From the NCBI GenBank assembly GCA_963773055.1, contig CAVYZL010000006.1, positions 372,001-436,000 of the forward strand: a stretch of 64,000 bases of DNA, in the 5' to 3' direction. This DNA comes from PALSA-612 sp963773055. Lineage in GTDB: Bacteria > Actinomycetota > Thermoleophilia > Gaiellales > Gaiellaceae. Under the pieces are notes generated by a model, which worked only from the letters and a program-made list of their open reading frames with translations, was not told where the DNA came from and made no database searches. This document shows positions 32,275-40,826 of the stretch, piece by piece. Both the position numbers and the translations under genes were made by a program. Each line of letters starts with the position of its first letter. Position 1 is the first letter of the stretch.

Positions 32275-33776
32275 GCGGCGATCCCTCCGGCCGACCGGTC
32301 GGCGAACGCGGCGGCGAGGATCGCCGACTCCGTCATCGCGTCCCCTTCGAGCTCGGCGACGAGCCGGCCGGCGCGCATCACGAGCACGCGGTGGGCGAGG
32401 CCGAGGACCTCCTCGAGCTCGGAAGAGATGAGGAGGATCGCCATGCCGTCGGCGGCGAGTGAGACGAGCAGCTCATAGATCGCGAGCTTCGCGCCGACGT
32501 CGACACCTCGCGTCGGCTCGTCGGCCAGCAGGACGCGAGGCTCGCCGAGGAGCGTCCGTGCGAACAAGACCTTTTGCTGGTTCCCGCCGGAGAGCGCCAC
32601 CACGGGCTCGGCATAGCTGGCCGCGCGCACGTCGCAGTGGTCGAGGATCTCGCTGGCTGCGCGCCGCTCGACCCGGCGCCGGACGACGCCGAAGCTGCTG
32701 TACGCGCGAAGCTCGGACAGCGTCGTGTTCTCTACCACCGAGCGGCCGAAGATCAGGCCTTGATCCTTCCGCGACTCGGGGATCATCGCAACGCCCGCGT
32801 CGAGGCTTCCGCGCGGGCTCCGCCCGAGGGCCGAGTCGGCCCCGGTCCGGGCGCCGCCCGACCTGACCCGGTTGGCGCCGAAGATCGCCCGCACGAGCTC
32901 CGTGCGGCCCGCCCCCACGAGGCCGGCGATCCCGACGATCTCGCCGGCGCGCACCTCCAACGACGCTCCGGATACGCCTGGCGCGTCGAGGTCCTCGACC
33001 ACGAGCGCGACCGCGGCGTCCGGCTTCGCGCGCTGCTTCTTCGGGAACGTCGTCGTCAGCGGGCGGCCGAGCATCGCCTCGACGAGCGAGCCCTCCGTCT
33101 CCTCCGAGGTCGCGGAGGTCCGGATCAGCTTCCCGTCACGGAGCACGGTCACCGAGTCGGCCAGCTCGAGCACCTCGCGCAGGAAGTGGGAGATCAGAAG
33201 GATCGTCCGTCGCCGCTCCGCGAGCGAGCGGACGATCTCGTGCAGCTGTGCCGTCTCGGGCGCGCTGAGCGCCGCCGACGGCTCGTCCATGACGATGATC
33301 CGCGCGTCGCGTGACAGGGCGCGGAGGATCTCCGTTTTCTGCTGGTCCGCTGTGCTCAGGACGCCGGCGCGGACGTCGCCGGGCAGCTCGAACCCCGCTT
33401 GGGCGGCGAGCTCCGCGTATGCCCTGCGGAGCGAACGGCGGCGGATGAAACCTACGCTTCTCGGCTCGGCGCCGAGATAGACGTTCTCGGCGACCGTGAG
33501 CTCAGGGACGAGCGACGGCTCCTGCGCGATCGTCGCGACGCCCCGGTCGAGCGCCTCGCGGGGAGAGCGGAAGGAGGTCGGCGCCCCGTCGAGGAGCAGC
33601 CGACCTCCGTCCGCAGAGTGAACGCCTGCGACTATCCGCCCGAGCGTCGACTTGCCCGCGCCGTTCTCGCCGACGATCGCGTGCACCGAGCCCAGCTCGA
33701 TCGCCAGGGAGACATCCTCGAGCGCGCGAACGCCGCCGAAGTGCTTCGAGACGCTCTGGAGCTCGAGATGGGCCAT
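32271..33776 (-). CDS. Sugar-type ABC transporter ATP-binding protein (RbsA-like, two domains)
   Basis: A 501-residue double ATPase. First domain: Walker A GENGAGKST near 37-45, signature LSTADQQKTEILRALSRD and Walker B IIVMDEPSAALS. Second domain: the degenerate Walker A GLVGAGRTELV typical of RbsA/XylG, signature LSGGNQQKVLFARTLL and Walker B VLLADEPTRGVDVG. This layout is characteristic of pentose/hexose and autoinducer-2 importers. Its stop overlaps the permease start, and the binding-protein gene lies 30 bp upstream. Confidence 0.95.
   Translation of the reverse strand: MAHLELQSVSKHFGGVRALEDVSLAIELGSVHAIVGENGAGKSTLGRIVAGVHSADGGRLLLDGAPTSFRSPREALDRGVATIAQEPSLVPELTVAENVYLGAEPRSVGFIRRRSLRRAYAELAAQAGFELPGDVRAGVLSTADQQKTEILRALSRDARIIVMDEPSAALSAPETAQLHEIVRSLAERRRTILLISHFLREVLELADSVTVLRDGKLIRTSATSEETEGSLVEAMLGRPLTTTFPKKQRAKPDAAVALVVEDLDAPGVSGASLEVRAGEIVGIAGLVGAGRTELVRAIFGANRVRSGGARTGADSALGRSPRGSLDAGVAMIPESRKDQGLIFGRSVVENTTLSELRAYSSFGVVRRRVERRAASEILDHCDVRAASYAEPVVALSGGNQQKVLFARTLLGEPRVLLADEPTRGVDVGAKLAIYELLVSLAADGMAILLISSELEEVLGLAHRVLVMRAGRLVAELEGDAMTESAILAAAFADRSAGGIAA
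32283..32288 (-). promoter_or_regulatory. Shine-Dalgarno sequence supporting the CTG start of the permease
   Basis: GGAGGG on the minus strand, 8 bases before the CTG at 32274. It lies within the 3' end of the ATPase gene, and no ATG, GTG or TTG sits at a usable distance in the permease frame. Confidence 0.6.
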
Positions 33777-33806
33777 GCCGTGCCGCTCAGGACCATGTCA
33801 TTCGAC

Positions 33807-34814
33807 CTAGCCCGGCCACTCCGCCTTGAACTTCGAAACGTTCGCCTTCGTGACCACGCCTCCGTTGGGCAGGTTCTTGAGCACGTCGATGCCACCGCAG
33901 CGCTTCTTCGTCTTCACAGCGGCGACGGCGCACTGCGCACCGAGCTGACCCTCCGTCTTCGGGCGCTGCATGACCGTGCCATACCAACGTCCGGCCTTGA
34001 TCGCGTCCAGGCCGACCTGGCCACCGCCGTAGCCGACCAGCACGAGCTTGTTCTGTCCCGCGGCCTCCTCGGCCCCGAGCGCGCCCTGGTCGGCACCGAC
34101 GATCAGGTTGATGTCGGGCTGTGCCGTGAGCATGGTCTGCGCCGCCTTGAGAGCGACGGGGTGCTGGTAGAAGGTCTCACCCTCGGCGACGACCTTGATG
34201 TTCGGGTTCGCCTTGATGACGCCGTCGAAGCCCTTCCGGATCGCCGTGTCGAGCGAGGACACCTTCACCGAGTAGAGGTAGCCGACGTTGCAGGGGTTGA
34301 GGTTCTTCGCCTTGCAGGCTGCTAGGACGAGCCCGCCCTGCTTCTTGCCGATCTGCGTCTGGATGAAGACGACGTTCCCGGACATTCCGGCTACGGGAGG
34401 CGCGGCCGTTCCGGGGTTCGTGCCGAGGATCTGGTCGACGTTGACGACCTTGATGCCGGCCTTGACCGCCTTCTTCACGAGCGGGATCAGCTGTGGCCCG
34501 AAGATCGGCTGCACGATGATCGAGTCGTACTGCTTCGTCGCCATCACGGTCTGGAACTGCGCGTACTGCTTCTTCGGATCGTTCGCGGCGTCGAGAACGG
34601 TCAGGCTCGCGCCGCTCTTCTTCGCGACGTCCTTCGCGGCCTTCAGCATCGGCGCGTCGTAGGTGTTGGCGACCGCGAACGAGAGGAACGCGATCTTGGG
34701 TCGCTGAGCGCTGCCGTTCGCTCCTCCGGCGACGGCTGCGGCGGCTACGGCAGTCGCCGAAACGACCGCGATGATCCCCGTGCGTCGACGGAGCAATCGA
34801 GGTGCATTCGACAT
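33807..34814 (-). CDS. Periplasmic-type sugar-binding lipoprotein/protein of the ABC importer
   Basis: A 335-residue solute-binding protein of the ribose-binding (Peripla_BP_4) class. The ATG at 34812-34814 has GGAGG 8-9 bases upstream and starts MSNAPRLLRRRTG, followed by a hydrophobic signal (IIAVVSATAVAAAAVAG), so it is exported. Binding-protein features: KIAFLSFAVANTYDAPM, YDSIIVQPIFGPQLIPLVKK, VVNVDQIL and LIVGADQGALGAEEA. The ligand cannot be predicted from sequence. It is the first gene of the importer operon, transcribed away from the M24/dehydrogenase operon. Confidence 0.92.
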   Translation of the reverse strand: MSNAPRLLRRRTGIIAVVSATAVAAAAVAGGANGSAQRPKIAFLSFAVANTYDAPMLKAAKDVAKKSGASLTVLDAANDPKKQYAQFQTVMATKQYDSIIVQPIFGPQLIPLVKKAVKAGIKVVNVDQILGTNPGTAAPPVAGMSGNVVFIQTQIGKKQGGLVLAACKAKNLNPCNVGYLYSVKVSSLDTAIRKGFDGVIKANPNIKVVAEGETFYQHPVALKAAQTMLTAQPDINLIVGADQGALGAEEAAGQNKLVLVGYGGGQVGLDAIKAGRWYGTVMQRPKTEGQLGAQCAVAAVKTKKRCGGIDVLKNLPNGGVVTKANVSKFKAEWPG

Positions 34815-34961
34815 TCGGTCACCCTCCTTCGTCGGGCGAAGTGCGAGCACCGTCGCGGTGTCCAGCGACATCGAACGTCTGGCGCCCGCTGTCCATTACC
34901 TCTCAACGCTATTTGGTTGCCTGCGGCGAGTCAAGCAGGTGTATTTCGTCCTCCGGGCCAG

Positions 34962-34990
34962 TTGACTCGGTACCGGAGCGTGTGCAGAAT
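34962..34990 (+). promoter_or_regulatory. Sigma-70-type promoter before the M24/dehydrogenase operon
   Basis: TTGACT at 34962-34967, a 17-base spacer and CAGAAT at 34985-34990 match the housekeeping promoter pattern, 42 bases before the M24 ATG. The spacing is optimal; the assignment is by sequence only. Confidence 0.5.
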
Positions 34991-35031
34991 CGCTGAACAG
35001 TCCGGTGGACGACCACCCTGAGGGGGCGATC

Positions 35032-36312
35032 ATGAACATCGCTTCGCGCGGCGCGACAATGGCGGTCGACTGGGAGCAGCGCGTCGACTTCGCGCGACTC
35101 CGTGCTGCGCGCCTCGAGAAGACGAAGGCGCAGCTCGCGACATCCGACCTCGGCGCCCTGCTCCTGTTCGACCCCAACAATCTCCGCTACGTCACGAGCA
35201 CGGCGATCGGGACCTGGGAGCGCGACAAGAACATCCGCTTCGCCCTCGTGTTCCGCGAGGACGACCCTGTGCTCTGGGACTTCGGCTCAGCCGCCCGCCA
35301 CCACAAGCTCTACTGCCCGTGGCTCCCGGAGTCGAGCTGGCAGGCGTGGGTCTCGCCGATGCGCGGAGCGATGCCGGACGAGACCGGCGTGCCGGACGCG
35401 CTCGCGACGATGGTGCACCGCGAGCTGTCCGAGCGCGGGCTCGCGGGCGAGCCGGTCGGCGTCGACGTCCCCGACATGACGACGCTCCTCGCCCTCCAGC
35501 GCACGGGCCTCCACCTCGTCGACTCGCAGCCGGTGATGCTCGAGGCGCGGAAGATCAAGACCGTGGACGAGCTCGCCCTGCTCGACCATGCGGCCGGGAT
35601 CGTCGACGGGGTCTACGAGGAGATCTACCGCATGCTGCGCCCCGGGGTGAAGGAGAGCGAGGTCGTCGCTATGGCGATGAAGCTGCTCTTCGAGCTCGGC
35701 TCCGAGCATGTCGAGGCGATCAACGCGATCTCGGGAGACCGCTGTAACCCGCATCCGCACACGTTCTCCGACCGCTTGATCAGGCCGGGCGACCAGGCCT
35801 TCTTCGACATCATCCATTCGTTCATGGGCTACCGGACGTGCTACTACCGCACGTTCAACGTCGGCTACGCGACGCCGGCTCAGATCGACGCGTACAAGCA
35901 ATGCCGTGAGTGGCTCGACGCGGCGATCGATCTCGTCCGGCCGGGCGGCACCACCGACGAGATCGCGGCGGCGTGGCCGACAGCCGAGGAGATCGGCATG
36001 CAGGACGAACGGGCGGCCTTCGGCTTGCAGTTCGGTCACGGCCTCGGCGTCGGCCTCTACGAGTTCCCGATGATCTCGCGGCTGCACTCGCTGGATGCGC
36101 CCGCCGTGCTCGAGCCGGGCATGGTCTTCGCGCTCGAGACGTACTGCGCGGCGAGCGACGGACGGTCGGCGGCCCGCATCGAGGAGGAGGTCGTGGTCAC
36201 GCCGACGGGGCACGAGGTGATCACTCGCTTCCCGGCCGAGGAGTTGCTGGTGACCGGCAAGACGTACGTCCGCGGTGCCGACCTTGTCGACGGCCGCGTC
36301 GAAGTCTCCTAG
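35032..36312 (+). CDS. M24-family (creatinase/aminopeptidase-fold) protein with altered metal site
   Basis: A 426-residue two-domain protein: a creatinase-like N-domain (ALLLFDPNNLRYVTSTAIGT and CPWLPESSWQAW) and a pita-bread C-domain. Metal-ligand positions: Asp in GDQAFFDIIHS, His in FGHGLGVGLYEFP, Glu in GMVFALETY and Glu in ARIEEEVVVT are present. The second Asp, normally in the GYxxDxTRTF motif, is Cys here (GYRTCYYRTF). The HPHTFSDRLIRPGDQ stretch recalls M24 proteins annotated as DMSP lyase DddP, but function cannot be assigned. The ATG at 35032 is preferred (AGGGGGC upstream). It is the first gene of the catabolic operon. Confidence 0.8.
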   Translation: MNIASRGATMAVDWEQRVDFARLRAARLEKTKAQLATSDLGALLLFDPNNLRYVTSTAIGTWERDKNIRFALVFREDDPVLWDFGSAARHHKLYCPWLPESSWQAWVSPMRGAMPDETGVPDALATMVHRELSERGLAGEPVGVDVPDMTTLLALQRTGLHLVDSQPVMLEARKIKTVDELALLDHAAGIVDGVYEEIYRMLRPGVKESEVVAMAMKLLFELGSEHVEAINAISGDRCNPHPHTFSDRLIRPGDQAFFDIIHSFMGYRTCYYRTFNVGYATPAQIDAYKQCREWLDAAIDLVRPGGTTDEIAAAWPTAEEIGMQDERAAFGLQFGHGLGVGLYEFPMISRLHSLDAPAVLEPGMVFALETYCAASDGRSAARIEEEVVVTPTGHEVITRFPAEELLVTGKTYVRGADLVDGRVEVS

Positions 36313-36322
36313 GGCGCACGCG

Positions 36323-37318
36323 ATGGCGACGAAGGACGCACAGGCGACTCCAGGAGCGGGTGACGCCACTCTCGCACAGGATCTCTACCGCCGGATGCTG
36401 CTGATCCGCGGCTTCGAGGACCGCGTGCAGAGCCTGTTCCTGCGCGGCGAGGTGTACGGGACGACGCATCTCTACTCGGGGCAGGAGGCGGTCGCGGTCG
36501 GCTTTGCCAGCGTGCTCGGGGAGGGAGACCGCGTCGCGTGCACCTATCGCGGACACGGTCACCTGCTCGCGATGGGCACCGAGCCGACGGGCTTGCTCGC
36601 CGAGCTGCTCGGGCGCGCTTCGGGCGTCAACGGCGGGCTCGCCGGCTCGATGAACGTCGTCGACCCCGACCACGGCGTGCTGGGCTGCTACGGGATCGTC
36701 GGCGGCAGCATGGCTGCGGCCACGGGCGCTGCGCTCGCGCTCCGCGACACCGGCAAGGTGGCGGTGGCGTACTTCGGCGACGGCACGGCGAACCACGGCT
36801 ATTTCTTCGAGTGCCTGAACTTCGCGAAGGTGATGTCGCTCCCCGTCGTCTTCGTCTGCGAGAACAACCAATACGGCGAGTACACGCCGACGGACGCGGT
36901 GACCCCGGGAGGGATCATCGCGCGCCCGGCCGCGCTCGAGATCCCGACTTCGCAGATCGACGGCATGGACGCCTGGGCCGTCCGTGCGGCGGCGGCAGAG
37001 ATCGTCGGCCGCGTCCGCGGCGGGGCCGGGCCGGAGTTCGTCGAGGCAACGACGTACCGCTTCGTCGGCCACTCGCGGAGCGATCCCGGGAAATACCGGC
37101 CCGAAGGCGAGCTCGACCAGTGGAAGCAGCGCGACCCGTTGCTCGTCGCCGCTTCTCGGCTCACGGACGAGTACGGGCTATCCGAGGCGGACGTAGCTGC
37201 CATTCGTGACGAGATCGAGCAGCTGCTCGCCGAGGTGGAGCAGGCGGCTCTTGACGCGCCGTTCCCCGAGCCGTACGAGCGGCGCGAGTTTGCGACCGAG
37301 CTCGGGGGAGCGGCGTGA
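36323..37318 (+). CDS. Thiamine-diphosphate dehydrogenase E1 alpha subunit (acetoin/pyruvate type)
   Basis: A 331-residue E1 alpha of a 2-oxo acid or acetoin dehydrogenase complex. The TPP motif runs from GDG (152-154, FGDGTANHGYFFECLNFA) to NN (181-182, VCENNQYGEYT). CTYRGHGHLLAMG and GRASGVNGGLAGSMNV are typical of the AcoA-like branch. Together with the E2 and E1 beta genes that follow it should form an enzyme transferring an acyl/hydroxyethyl group to lipoyl-E2. No E3 gene is in the window. Its stop overlaps the GTG of the regulator gene. Confidence 0.92.
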   Translation: MATKDAQATPGAGDATLAQDLYRRMLLIRGFEDRVQSLFLRGEVYGTTHLYSGQEAVAVGFASVLGEGDRVACTYRGHGHLLAMGTEPTGLLAELLGRASGVNGGLAGSMNVVDPDHGVLGCYGIVGGSMAAATGAALALRDTGKVAVAYFGDGTANHGYFFECLNFAKVMSLPVVFVCENNQYGEYTPTDAVTPGGIIARPAALEIPTSQIDGMDAWAVRAAAAEIVGRVRGGAGPEFVEATTYRFVGHSRSDPGKYRPEGELDQWKQRDPLLVAASRLTDEYGLSEADVAAIRDEIEQLLAEVEQAALDAPFPEPYERREFATELGGAA

Positions 37319-37941
37319 CCTCCTCCGGTCCTGTCGCGCCACCCGCCCCGCTCGGGGAGAACCTCCGCCGGACGCGCCTCGATCGCGGTCTCAGCCTGCG
37401 CGAGCTCGCGCGGCGGCTCGAGGTCTCGCCGAGCCTGCTCTCTCAGATCGAGACGGGACGGATCCAGCCCTCCGTGCGCACCCTGTACGCCGTCGTCTCA
37501 GAGCTCGGCGTGTCGCTCGACGAGGTCTTCCATCCCGAGAACCAACACGCTGCCGTGGCCGAGGCCGAAGACGCCTGGCGCGCTGCCGAGGAGGACGGAA
37601 ACGGCGTCGTCCAGCGCGCGGACGAGCGGAGCGGCATCGACCTCGAGACGGGGGTGCGCTGGGAGCGGCTGACGACCCGGGACGTGCCGGGCGTCGAGTT
37701 CCTCTACCTCGTCTACCCGCCCGGGAGCGAGTCCGCGCCCGCCGACGCGCTCGTCCGGCACAGCGGCAAGGAGCTGGGGTTCGTCCAGGCCGGCGAGCTG
37801 GGCGTGACGCTCGGCTTCGAGCGGCACGTGCTCAGGCCGGGCGACTCGATCTGCTTCGAGTCCAGCATTCCCCACCGATTGCACAACGACGGCGACGAGC
37901 CGGTGACGGCCGTCTGGATCGTCCTCGGTCGCCAGGCGTAA
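37315..37941 (+). CDS. XRE-family regulator with cupin sensor domain (first copy)
   Basis: A 208-residue regulator. Its N-terminal helix-turn-helix (about 14-70) reads LRRTRLDRGLSLRELARRLE and SPSLLSQIETGRIQPSVRTL. The C-terminal cupin (about 125-200) includes HSGKELGFVQAGELGVTLGF and ESSIPHRLHNDGDEP. The type resembles PuuR/SutR-like repressors that sense a small metabolite in the cupin. It sits inside the dehydrogenase operon, between E1 alpha and E2, so autoregulation of the operon is likely. A paralog with the same layout is at 40096-40743. Confidence 0.9.
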   Translation: MTSSGPVAPPAPLGENLRRTRLDRGLSLRELARRLEVSPSLLSQIETGRIQPSVRTLYAVVSELGVSLDEVFHPENQHAAVAEAEDAWRAAEEDGNGVVQRADERSGIDLETGVRWERLTTRDVPGVEFLYLVYPPGSESAPADALVRHSGKELGFVQAGELGVTLGFERHVLRPGDSICFESSIPHRLHNDGDEPVTAVWIVLGRQA

Positions 37942-37945
37942 ACGC

Positions 37946-39136
37946 ATGGGCGCGGTCGTCGACATCGGCATGCCCCGGCTGTCCGACTCGATGGAGGAGG
38001 CGACGATCCTCACGTGGCTCAAGGAGCCCGGCCAGCACGTCGTCCGCGGCGAGCCGCTCGTAGAGGTCGAGACGGACAAGGCGACCGTCGTCTACGAGGC
38101 CGAGCTCGACGGCGTCCTCGAGGAGATCGTCGTCGGAAATGGCGAGACGGCCGAGCTCGGCGCGCTGATCGCGCGCCTGCGCGCGGACGGGGAGGTCGAG
38201 GCCCGTGTTGCTGCTCCGGCTTCGGCGAAGGCCGTGCAACGCGCAGAGCGCGCGAGGGCGACGCCGGTCGGAGAGCGCGCGAGCGCGACGCCGGTCGCCC
38301 GCCGGCTCGCGCGGCAGCTCGGTGTCTCGCTCGACGGGCTCGTCGGCTCGGGTCCCGGCGGGCGCATCGTCGTCGAGGACGTCGAGGCGGCCGCGGGAGG
38401 CGCAGCCGCGCCCGCGGAAAGCGACGGCCGTGGCGCGGCGACGGAGGTGGTGCACACACCTACGCAGCGCACGATCGCCGAGCGGATGTCCGAGTCGCGC
38501 TCGTCGATCCCCGAGTTCACGCTCGAGGCGGAGATCTCGATGGATGCAGCAGCAGCCGTTCGCGGCGAGCTGCGCGCCGCCGGCCGCAAGCCCGTGCCGT
38601 CGTTCAACGACTTCGTCGTCCGCGCCGTCGCGCTCGCGCTGGCCGACTACCCGGCGCTGAACGCCTCGTACGAGCCGGGGCGCTCGATCAGGCATGGTCG
38701 GGTGAACGTCGGGATCGCCGTCGACACGCCCGACGCGTTGCTCGTGCCGACGATCAAGGACGCGGACCAGCGGTCGCTGCTCGCCATCGCGACGGAGTCG
38801 CGTCGCCTTGCCGAGGCCGCGCGCGAGCGGAGTTTGACCCCCGCCGACCTGACGGACGGCACGTTCACCGTGTCGAACCTCGGCATGTTCGGCGTCCGGC
38901 GCTTTCACGCCGTGATCAACCCGCCACAGGTGGCGATCCTCGCCGTCGGCGCCGTAGTGCAGCATCCGGTCGTCGAGGCTGACGGCTCGATCGCGGCGGG
39001 CCATTCGATGGACGTCGCGCTCTCGTGTGACCACCGCGCCGTGTACGGCGCCGAGGCAGCCCGCTTCCTCAAGCGCCTCCGCCAGCTGCTCGAGCACCCC
39101 GACGCGCTCACGGCCGAAGAGAGTGACGATGCCTGA
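37946..39136 (+). CDS. Dihydrolipoamide acyltransferase E2 of the dehydrogenase complex
   Basis: A 396-residue E2 with three domains: a lipoyl domain (lipoylated Lys45 in EVETDKATVVYEAE), a peripheral-subunit binding domain (ATPVARRLARQLGVSLDGLV, about 110-150) and the catalytic acyltransferase domain from about 170. The active-site motif reads SCDHRAVYGAEAA where most E2 proteins have DHRxxDG: the His is kept but the Asp is Tyr. The start is 4 bp after the regulator stop, and the last 8 bases overlap the E1 beta gene. Confidence 0.92.
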   Translation: MGAVVDIGMPRLSDSMEEATILTWLKEPGQHVVRGEPLVEVETDKATVVYEAELDGVLEEIVVGNGETAELGALIARLRADGEVEARVAAPASAKAVQRAERARATPVGERASATPVARRLARQLGVSLDGLVGSGPGGRIVVEDVEAAAGGAAAPAESDGRGAATEVVHTPTQRTIAERMSESRSSIPEFTLEAEISMDAAAAVRGELRAAGRKPVPSFNDFVVRAVALALADYPALNASYEPGRSIRHGRVNVGIAVDTPDALLVPTIKDADQRSLLAIATESRRLAEAARERSLTPADLTDGTFTVSNLGMFGVRRFHAVINPPQVAILAVGAVVQHPVVEADGSIAAGHSMDVALSCDHRAVYGAEAARFLKRLRQLLEHPDALTAEESDDA

Positions 39137-40091
39137 GATCGAGTTTCGGGAAGCGGTGAGGCAGGCTCTCGACGAGGAGCTCGAGCGTGACGAGCGCGTG
39201 ATCCTCTTCGGCGAGGACGTCGCGATCGCCGGCGGCGTGTTCGCGGTCACGCCCGGGCTGTACGAGAAGCACGGCGGCAAGCGCGTGTTCGACACGCCGA
39301 TCTCCGAGCTCGCGATGACCGGCGCCGCGTACGGCGCGGCGATCACCGGGCTTCGGCCCGTGCTCGAGATCATGTTCGGCGACTTCCTCGCGCTCTCGAT
39401 GGACAGCGTCATCAACCAGATGACGAAGCACTGGTTCCTGACCCGCGAGCAGCACGGCTGCCCCGTCGTGATCCGGTCGGTCGTCGGCGCCGGCGGGCGG
39501 TTCGGCGCCATCCACTCGCAGATGCCCGCGTCCTGGCTGATGGGGATCACCGGGCTCAAGCTCGTCGCGCCCGCCACGCCGCGCGACGCGAAGGGCCTGC
39601 TCAAGGCGGCGATCCGAGACGACGACCCCGTCGTCTTCCTCGAGCACAAGCGGCTGTACTCGGTCAAGGGCGAGGTGGGAGACGAGCCGCTCCCGCTCGG
39701 CCGGGCCGAGGTCGTGCATGAGGGAGCCGACGTCACGCTCGTCAGCGCGATGAAGGGCGTGCACGACTGCCTGGAGGCGGCCGAGCAGCTCGCTGCCGAC
39801 GGCGTGAGCGCGGAGGTGATCGACCTCCGGACGCTGCGTCCGATCGACCTGGAGACGATCTTGGCGTCGGTCGTGAAGACGAATCGGCTCGCCGTCGTCG
39901 AAGAGGGGCCGCTGACCGGCGGCTGGGCGGGAGAGGTGCTGGCGCTCGTCACCGAGCAAGGGCTCGGCGACCTCGACGACGCCTGGCGGATCACGACGCC
40001 GAACACGCCAATCCCCTACAGCCCGCCGCTCGAGGACGCGTTTCTCCCAGGCGCCGAGCGAATCGCCGCCGAGGTGCTCGCGCGGCCCTGA
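39129..40091 (+). CDS. Thiamine-diphosphate dehydrogenase E1 beta subunit
   Basis: A 320-residue E1 beta (transketolase central plus C-terminal domains). Family features: REAVRQALDEELERDERVIL, FGEDVAIAGGVFAVTPGLYE, RVFDTPISELAMTGAAYGAA and the C-terminal VEEGPLTGGWAGEVLALV. The Glu of ISE that activates TPP is present. The ATG lies within the last codons of the E2 gene. An upstream in-frame start would overlap E2 by about 110 bases and is rejected. The stop lies 4 bp from the end of the convergent regulator. Confidence 0.93.
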   Translation: MPEIEFREAVRQALDEELERDERVILFGEDVAIAGGVFAVTPGLYEKHGGKRVFDTPISELAMTGAAYGAAITGLRPVLEIMFGDFLALSMDSVINQMTKHWFLTREQHGCPVVIRSVVGAGGRFGAIHSQMPASWLMGITGLKLVAPATPRDAKGLLKAAIRDDDPVVFLEHKRLYSVKGEVGDEPLPLGRAEVVHEGADVTLVSAMKGVHDCLEAAEQLAADGVSAEVIDLRTLRPIDLETILASVVKTNRLAVVEEGPLTGGWAGEVLALVTEQGLGDLDDAWRITTPNTPIPYSPPLEDAFLPGAERIAAEVLARP

Positions 40092-40095
40092 GCTA

Positions 40096-40743
40096 CTAGG
40101 AGGGCTTGGTCGAGACGTCGCGGAGCAGCTCCGCGCGCTCGTCGCCCTTGCGGTTGAGCACAGTCCAGACGGCCACGGCCGGCTCCTGCCCGATCGCCCA
40201 CAGCCGGTGGGGCTTGTGCGACTCGAAGCTGATCGAGTCGCCGGGCCGAAGCGCGTACTCGTCGAAGCCGATCTGGACGCCCAGCTTCCCGCTGATCACG
40301 TAGCCGTACTCCCTGCCCCCGTGTTCGGAGAGCGCGTCCGTTGCGCACGACTCCGAGCCGACGGGGTAGACGACGTAGATGAAGTCGACGTCGTGATCGG
40401 GCGCCGCCGTCAGCCGCTCCCAGCGGATGCCGCCGGCCAGCGTGATCGCCGTTCGCGTCTCGCGCGGCTGTACTGGCGTCGACGCCTGCGCTCCGAGAGC
40501 CGCCTCCGCGTCGCTGAACAGGTCGCCGACCGGAATGCCGAGCTCGGTGGCGATCGCCCACAACGTCGCGACGGAGGGGGTCGCCCGGCCGCGCTCGATC
40601 TGCGAGATCAGGCTCGGCGACACGTCGATCCGGGCGGCGAGCTTGCGGCCGGTCAGCCCGGCTGCCTGCCGCTCGTGCCGGATTCTCGCGCCGAGATTCT
40701 CGGAGACGGTGATCTCCGCGTCTGCCGGTGCCGGCCGCGCCAT
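40096..40743 (-). CDS. XRE-family regulator with cupin sensor domain (second copy)
   Basis: A 215-residue regulator with the same architecture as the one at 37315: a helix-turn-helix at about 18-75 (RIRHERQAAGLTGRKLAARI and SPSLISQIERGRATPSVATL) and a cupin at about 135-205 (EHGGREYGYVISGKLGVQIG and ESHKPHRLWAIGQEP). The gene points away from the SDR-bicupin-dehydrogenase genes, with 83 bp between the start codons. That is the classic position for a repressor of the divergent operon. Confidence 0.9.
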   Translation of the reverse strand: MARPAPADAEITVSENLGARIRHERQAAGLTGRKLAARIDVSPSLISQIERGRATPSVATLWAIATELGIPVGDLFSDAEAALGAQASTPVQPRETRTAITLAGGIRWERLTAAPDHDVDFIYVVYPVGSESCATDALSEHGGREYGYVISGKLGVQIGFDEYALRPGDSISFESHKPHRLWAIGQEPAVAVWTVLNRKGDERAELLRDVSTKPS

Positions 40744-40777
40744 GGACTGACTATACGGCCCGACGCTTGTAGAGTTG

Positions 40778-40815
40778 GATCGAACGCGGGTCTCATCTGC
40801 GCAGTGTGATCGAAC
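40778..40815. promoter_or_regulatory. Possible operator: repeated GATCGAAC in the divergent intergenic region
   Basis: GATCGAAC occurs at 40778-40785 and 40808-40815, 30 bp apart (about three helical turns), in the same orientation, between the second XRE-cupin regulator and the SDR gene. A regulator-binding role is inference from position only. Confidence 0.3.
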
Positions 40816-40826
40816 AAAGGAGAGAG

